DNA of 64,000 bases from Camellia lanceoleosa (lineage: Eukaryota > Streptophyta > Magnoliopsida > Ericales > Theaceae): the NCBI GenBank assembly GCA_025200525.1, contig CM045758.1, positions 165,876,261 to 165,940,260 of the forward strand, in the 5' to 3' direction. The notes beneath the pieces are model-generated. The model worked only from the letters and a program-made list of their open reading frames with translations. It did no database searches and was not told where the DNA came from. Position numbers and translations under genes: made by a program. Of the stretch, positions 57,980-64,000 are shown piece after piece. How positions within the stretch are numbered: position 1 is the first letter of the stretch; each line of letters begins with the position of its first letter.

Positions 57980-60665
57980 TAGAGTCGAAAATGCATTAAA
58001 CTTAACCGAAAAAGGCATTAAGGAGGCAAAAATGCGAAATAGCCCCCAAACCACTGTACAGATGTCACAGCCACCTTCCCAATGACAAATAAGACCTGTG
58101 ACAATAGACGGAATGTAATTAGTACGTATAGGTTGGGAGTTAGAGCCGAAAATGCCGTAAACTTAACCAAAAAAGGGCGATAACGGGGCGAAAATGGGAA
58201 ACAGCCCCCGAACCACCGTACGGATGTCATGGCCACCTTCCTCGTGATAAATAGGACTTGTCTCAATAGACGGAATGTTATTAGCACACGTAGTTTGGGA
58301 GTTAGAGCTGAAAACGCATTAAACTTAATCGAAAAATGGCGTTAAGAGGGCAAAAATGCGAAACAGCCCCCGAACCATCATACAGGTGTCACGGCGACCT
58401 TTCCCACCACAAATAGGAACTCTGACAAAAGACGAAATGTAATTAGCACATGTAGGTTGGGAGTTAGAGCAGAATACGCCCTAAACTTAGTCGAAAAAGG
58501 TCGTTTCAAGGGCAAAATTTCAAAACAGCCACTGAACGACCATGTGGGTCACACGGATAGCTTCCCCATGACAAATAGGACTTGTGAGAACTGACGGAAT
58601 GTAATTCGGACCCGTAGGTTGGGAGTTAGAGCTGAATACGCCCTAAACTTAGTCGAAGAAGGGTGTTTCGGAGGCGAAAATTCAAAACAGCCCCCGAACG
58701 ACCATGTGGCTCACACGGATAGCTTCTCTATGACAAATAGGACTTGTAAAAACTGACGGAATGTAATCCGAACCTGTAGGTTGGGAGTTAGAGCCGAATA
58801 CGCCCTAAACTTAGTCGAAAAAGGGCATTTCGGGGGCAAAAATTTAAAACAGCCTCCGAACGACCATGTGGGTCACACGGATAGCTTCCCCATGACAAAT
58901 AACTTATAAAAACTGACAGAATGTAATTCGGACCCGTAGGTTGGGAGTTAAAGCTGAATACGCCTTAAACTTAGTCAAAAAATGGCGTTTCGAGAGCGAA
59001 AATTCAAAACAGCCTCCGAACCACCGTGTGGCTCACACAGATAGCTTCTCCATGAGAAATAGGACTCGTGAGAACTGACAGAACGTAATGAGGACCCGTA
59101 GGTAGAGAGTTAGAGCCAAATACGTCCAAAACTTAATAGAAAAAAGGTGTTTCGGGGGCGAAAATTCAAAACAGCCCCCGAATGACCATGTGGCTCACAC
59201 GAATAGCTTCACCATGACAAATAGGACTTGTGAGAACTGACGAAACATAATTCGGACCCGTAGGTTGGGAGTTAGAGCCGAATACGTCCAAAACTTAGTC
59301 GAAAAAAAGCGTTTCGGGGACGAAAATTCAAAACAGCCCCCGAATGACTGTGTAGCTCACATTGGATAGCATCGCCATGACAAATAGGACTTGTGAGAAC
59401 TGACAGAATGTAATCCGGACCTGTAGGTTGGGAGTTAGAGCTGAATACGCCCTAAACTTAGTCGGAAAAGGGCGTTTCGGGGGCAAAAATTCAAAACAGC
59501 CCCCGAACCACCCTGTGGCTCACACGAATAGCTTCACCATGACAAATAGGACTTGTAAGAACTGACGGAATGTAATCTGGACCCATAGGTTGGGAGTTAG
59601 AGCCGAATACACCCTAAACTTAGTAGGAAAATGGCATTTCGGGGGTGAAAATTCAAAACAGTTCCCGAACGACCACGTGGCTCATACGGATAGCTTCTCC
59701 ATGACAAATAGGACTTGTGAGAACTGACAGAACGTAATTCGGACCCGTAGGTTGGGAGTTAGAGCCGAATACGCCCTAAACTTAGTCGAAAAAGGGCGTT
59801 TCGAGGGCGAAAATTCAAAACAGCCCCCGAACGACCATGTGGCTCACACATAATATTCCCCCATAACAAATACGACTTATGAGAACTGACAAAACGTAAT
59901 TCGGACCTATAGGTTGGGAGTTCGAGCCGAACACACCCTAAACTTAGTCGAAAAAGGTTGTTTCGGGGATGAAAATTCAAAACAGCCCCCGAATCACTGT
60001 GTGGCTCACACGGATAGTTCTCCCATGACAAATAGGACTTGTGAGAACTGACGGAACGTAATTTAGACTCGTAGGTTGGGTGTTAAAGCTGAATACGCCC
60101 TAAACTTAGTCAAAAAAGGTCGTTTCGGGGGCGAAAATTCAAAACAGCCCCCGAATCACTGTTTGGCTCACACGGACAGTTCTCCCATGACAAATAAGAC
60201 TTGTGAAAACTGATGGAACGTAATTTAGACTCGTAGGTTTGGTGTTAGAGCCGAATACGCCCTAAACTTAGTTGAAAATGGCGTTTCGGGTGCAAAAATT
60301 CAAAATAACCCCCGAATCACTGTGTGGCTCACACAGACAGTACCCCTATGACAAATAGTACTTGTGACAACTGACGGAATGTAATCTGGACCCGTACGTT
60401 GGAAGTTATAGCTGAATACGCCCTAAACTTAGTCGAAAAAGGACGTTTCGGGGTCGAAAATTCAAAACAGCCCCCGAATGATCGTGGCTCACACGGATAG
60501 CTTCGCCATGACAAATAGGACTTGTGAGATCTGACAGAATGTAATTCGGACCCGTAGGTTGGGAGTTAAAGCCGAATACGCCCTAAACTTACTCGAAAAA
60601 GGGTTTTCCGGGAGCGAAAATTTATAACAGCCCCTGAATACGCCTTACACAGTCGAAAAACTTGC
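57980..60665. repeat. 162-bp tandem array, block 2 (about 16.5 units)
   Basis: Same family as block 1. Anchors at 58133, 58295, 58457, 58619, 58781, 58941 and on to 60559 keep a 160-163 bp period. The first three units resemble block 1 (TAATTAGCACACGTAG); later ones form a distinct subtype with TAATTCGGACCCGTAGGTTG and GAATACGCCCTAAACTTAGT. Confidence 0.95.
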
Positions 60666-61497
60666 AACACTTAGTTCAAAAAGCAACAACTTTATTAAAA
60701 TAACATCTACATATTCTAATAATTGCCTTTATATATTTATAGGATAAAGAAATTACATATTACATTGTTTGTGTTGGTTGGAATAAATATTGCATGATAC
60801 ATGTATATATATATATACTTTCTTTTATTTCCAAGAAGATATTTCTCAATTGTTCTACCTTAAATGCATGTTAGAACATGTTCCATATGGCTAACTGAAT
60901 TGATATTTTGTAACCAATTCTAATGTTTCATTTTTTATTTTTCTTTGTATTGCGTGGACTTGTGGATAATCCATATTGGTGTATGGAGAAGAATTTTCAC
61001 TTTTGTGTAAAATTAATATAATACTTTTGTCATCCTTAGCTTTTGTGTAGTTCATTATTACAGATATAGAAAACTTTTGGCAATCAAAAGATAATGACTG
61101 TCGTGGTACCTTCTGTCGTGGTACATTTATACCATTTGTCGACGTACATATAGGATATTTTGTCATGGTCCATAGAAAACTTTTGTCATGGTACATATAT
61201 CACCTTTTGTTGTGGTACAGATTACAATGGGTAATTTGTACCATGCCAAATGGTAATTTCGCTTGGTAATAAATGTATTTTTTGTATACGGAAGGCTTTA
61301 ATTTTTGTATGATATATTTTGTATGGAATTATTATTTTAGTTTGGACAATAGTTAATTTGTATGGATTTTGATATTTAATGTTATTTATTTTTAGTATAT
61401 GGTTGCAGATTGTGAAATGATTGATGGTATGTATCATTTTGTTTATTTATGTATTACAGGTTGCATTGTATATAAACAGGTTGTGGAGAAATTATAA
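60666..61497. other. CACTA interior with GTGGTAC-type short repeats
   Basis: Mostly AT-rich. At 61095-61225 the phrase TTTTGTCGTGGTACA and variants recur about six times at 25-40 bp spacing. No gene. Confidence 0.5.
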
Positions 61498-62573
61498 TTT
61501 CGCGATAAAACATAATATCATGTTTTTAGCGACTAAACAATTAGTAGGTAAAAAGAAATTGGGAAAAGACATTTGGTGACTAAAAGTTTTGTAGCAAAAA
61601 AAAAAAAAAAAAAAGACATTTAGCAACTAAAAGTTTAGTAGCCAAAAAAAAAAAAAAAAGACATTTAGCGACTAAAAGTTTAGTAGCCAAAAGAAAATCA
61701 AACATTTGGCAACTAAAATATTTCGTAGCTAAAAACAAAAAAACTAAATTATAAAAACACTTTTGCCTACTAAAATTTTAGTAGCAAAAAATGTAGAACT
61801 TTAGGCTACCAATTATTTAGTAGCCAAAAGATGAAGTCTTTGGGGTGTTTGGTGGGGCTTTTTTGAGCCAACTTATAGCTTCAGGCTTTTAAAAAGTTAT
61901 TTTGGACTATTTGGTTAAACTTATTTTAAATAGCTTCTGATTCTAACAACTTATTTTAAGTCAAAAAAACTAATTCTGGGAAGCTGCTCACCCCTTGCTT
62001 CTGATTTTCAGCTTCTGCTGTGGACATATTAATTCACGGTTATACTCTAAGATTTTTTTTTACTTTTTATTTTTTTAAAAATAGAAAAATGCCCAAATGG
62101 ACTATAGAATATTATTATTATTATTATTTATAAGAAAGTAGACAAATAGTGAATAATAAAAAATAAAAATTAATTGAAAAAACTACTTCACAGTTTATTT
62201 AACAAGCACTATTCAGCAACTTAAATCTATAATCCAACTGCTACACCAAACAGATTAACAACTTCTGATTAAATTCATAATCTATAATCTATTAAGCTAT
62301 AATCTATAATCTGTTTTAACAGCTACACCAAACAAGGCCTTTGTCGACTAAACATTTAGTAGCCAAAGATGGGGACTTTCGGCGACTAAATTTTTAGTAG
62401 TCAAAAAAGAATTATTTGCCGACTAAAATTTTAATAGCTAAAAACGTGGGATTTTAGGCGACTAAAAGTTACTTTTGTGACCAAATAATTTAGTCGCCAA
62501 AACCATTCAGCGACTAAAAATTAACTTTTGGCGATTAAAAATTTACTCGCCAAAAGTGAAAATTCTTGTAGTG
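61498..62573. repeat. Right subterminal repeats of the CACTA element
   Basis: Many copies of AGCGACTAAAAGTTTAGTAG and GGCGACTAAA with A runs between them, mirroring the left end. Interrupted at about 61850-62340 by an inserted MITE. Confidence 0.8.
61850..62340. mobile_element. MITE-like insertion in the right CACTA end
   Basis: About 490 bp between GGGGTGTTTGGTGGGGCTT and the inverse CTACACCAAACAAGGCC, with CTTTG on both sides. The interior holds AGCTTATAG-like palindromes. The ends resemble the GTTTGGTAG MITEs at 32334 and 33753. Subterminal CACTA motifs continue on both sides. Confidence 0.55.
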
Positions 62574-64000
62574 AAAAGGCATGCATGTGTTGTTACAGAA
62601 GTATGGAAGGACTAACTTGTTAAAAAAAATTCTGAAGTATGGGTAAGAAGTGACATTTTAGAGAGTAAGGATGATGCTGGTGTTATTTCAGAAGTATCCA
62701 AGGGGTGTTAAAGTAATTTATCCTTAAGAAAATTGTTCAATTTGAATATTGACATACTAGTAAAGATTTCATTCCAAGATCCATTGTTTGAAAGATATAA
62801 TTAATTTGGTCGAAACTTAAGCAGGTTACTGTTGGACTACCTGATGTAAGAGGAAGAGGAGAAATATTAAAAGTACATAGCAGGAACAAGAAGCTAGACA
62901 AGGATGTTTCTTTCAATGTCATTGCCCTACGAACGCCAGGGTTCAGTGGTGCTGATCTAGCGAACCTTATGAATGAAGCAACCATTCTTGCTGGTCGGAG
63001 AGGCAAAGATAAGATTACATCAAAAGAGATTGATGACTCAATTGATCGGATAGTGGCAAGAATGGAAGGAACCAAGATGACAGACGGGAATAGTAAGATT
63101 TTAGTGGTGTATCATGAAATTGGGCACGCCATTTGTGCGTAAGTTCATCTTACACTTGTTTTTTCTATTGCTTCATTTTTTGAGCTTGAAAATGACAAGA
63201 AAAGGACAACTAGTTTCAAGGGAATGCCTTATGCTAACCGCAAGCCTTATTGGTGGGCCAAACCGCCCTGAAGATCAACATTGTGATCTGATATGTTTTG
63301 CATACTCGGCTCTAACTGCAGAACATTGACTCCGGGCCATGACTTGGTACAAAAAGTCACCTTGATTCCTAGAGACCAAGCCCATGGGCTCACATGGTTC
63401 ATGCCCGGTGAGGATCCATCTCTAATCTCCAAGCAACAACTGTTTGCTAGAATAGTTAGAGGTTTGGGAGGTCGGGCAGCAGAAGAAGTAGTTTTTGGTG
63501 AATCGGAAATCACTACCGGTGCAGTAGGAGACTTGCAACAGATCACTCAGAGAGCATGACAGGTATAGTTTTTATGAACATAATCAAAAAACTGTAAACA
63601 TAAACTTTGTCAAATGGGTCCTTCGAGTTTCACTTATGTTTTTTTTCTTTTTTTGCAGATGGTAACTACGTTTAGAATGTCTGAGATTGGACCGTGGGCA
63701 TTAACCGATCCAGCAATACAAAGTAGTTATGTGGTACTGAGGATGCTAGCAAGAAACTTAATGTCAGAAAAACTTGCAGAAGACCTTAACACATCAGTAC
63801 GCAATATTATTGACAGTGCGAACGAAATTGCTAAGACTCATGTAAGGAACAATAGAGAGGCGATGGATAAGCTAGTGGATGTGCTATTAGAGAAGGAAAC
63901 CCTCATCGGGAATGAATTTAGAGCAATTCTCTTGGAATTTACTGATATCCCTTCTGAAAATATGAACAAAAAACCAATCCGAGAGCTGATTGAAGCCTAA

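Larger units (their letters stand above)
43875..62573. mobile_element. CACTA (En/Spm) DNA transposon, 18.7 kb
   Basis: Left end CACTACAAGAATTT, right end AAATTCTTGTAGTG (its inverse), flanked by AAA at 43872-43874 and 62574-62576, the 3-bp duplication of CACTA elements. Terminal similarity continues for about 25 bp (TTTTGGCGA). Subterminal regions are filled with GGCGACTAAA motifs in both orientations. FtsH copy 1 (19590-19640) shows the uninterrupted target. No Tnp1 or Tnp2-type transposase is recognised, so it appears non-autonomous and enlarged by a gypsy insertion, a LINE relic, captured gene sequence and tandem repeats. Confidence 0.93.
42875..64000 (+). pseudogene. FtsH2/8-type chloroplast protease pseudogene, copy 2, split by a CACTA element
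   Basis: Relic of a thylakoid AAA+ zinc metalloprotease that degrades photosystem II proteins. Exons: 42875-43392, 62825-63138, 63322-63562 and 63659-64000, each with recognisable borders. Exon 1 reads [19 protein letters not shown] and holds [20 protein letters not shown] and Walker [11 protein letters not shown]. Exon 2 has the zinc site HEIGH; exon 3 [19 protein letters not shown]; exon 4 ends KKPIRELIEA and TAA at the last base of the window. Lesions: a one-base loss near 43011, Walker A reading SGTRKT (Gly to Arg), a small deletion before the ATNRPEILD segment, a frameshift near 43362 and a TGA at 63557-63559 in place of an Arg codon. The N-terminal transit and membrane exon is not present. 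Confidence 0.9.

Noticed and set aside
57032..60514. Several 60-200 codon frames on the minus strand (repeating phrases like LTPNLRVLIT and SPPERPFSTK)
   Set aside because: They are translations of the 162-bp tandem repeat (a multiple of three, so frames stay open); not genes.
43875..62573. CACTA transposase genes (Tnp1/Tnp2 type)
   Set aside because: I looked through all non-gypsy parts of the element and recognised no transposase domain, so the element is called non-autonomous.
63180..63310. Extra exon between FtsH exons 2 and 3 (open stretch near 63190)
   Set aside because: The sequence lies in an intron with canonical GT at 63139 and AG at 63321; joining these borders gives the expected protein without it.

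Overview
The window is plant nuclear DNA, almost certainly from a eudicot. Evidence: plant-type Ty3/gypsy retrotransposons, a CACTA transposon, several MITEs, introns with GT-AG borders, and remnants of three plant gene families (thylakoid FtsH2/8-type protease, yellow-stripe-like metal-nicotianamine transporter, SIN3-like co-repressor). I see no intact host gene, no tRNA or rRNA gene, and nothing bacterial. It is a transposon-rich region in which broken host genes are separated by nested insertions.

Layout. (1) 109-15497: complete LTR retrotransposon A (Tat-like Ty3/gypsy), 771/774-bp LTRs, TTAAT target duplication, decayed gag-pol on + and long open reading frames on the opposite strand between integrase and the 3' LTR. 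(2) 15498-19498: AT-rich DNA with two MITE-like elements. (3) 19499-20335: FtsH-like pseudogene fragment (copy 1). (4) 20697-22238: YSL pseudogene, minus strand, cut by retrotransposon B. (5) 22265-about 32283: Tat-like element B, minus strand, 3' LTR kept and 5' end lost, with plus-strand extra ORFs. (6) 32334-35510: MITE cluster (PIF/Harbinger-like, GGCCCCG-type) and a Mutator-like element with a 9-10 bp target duplication. (7) about 37700-42205: 5' part of a Tekay/Del-like chromovirus (LTR, initiator-Met primer site, gag, protease). (8) 42875-64000: FtsH-like pseudogene copy 2, whose intron carries an 18.7-kb CACTA transposon (43875-62573). The CACTA holds truncated Tat-like element C, a LINE relic, a captured SIN3-like fragment with its intron, and about 23 copies of a 162-bp tandem repeat. 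No CACTA transposase was found, so it looks non-autonomous.

How parts relate. FtsH copies 1 and 2 share intron sequence, so they arose by DNA duplication. Copy 1 preserves the empty CACTA target site, which fixes the CACTA borders and its AAA target duplication. Elements A and B both carry extra genes antisense to pol in the same place (plant mobile domain in A, a gypsy-type transposon domain in B). The antisense genes of A are open while its gag-pol is broken. Short templated filler at the truncated end of element C points to break repair. Assignments rest on reading translations and motifs by eye, without database search.
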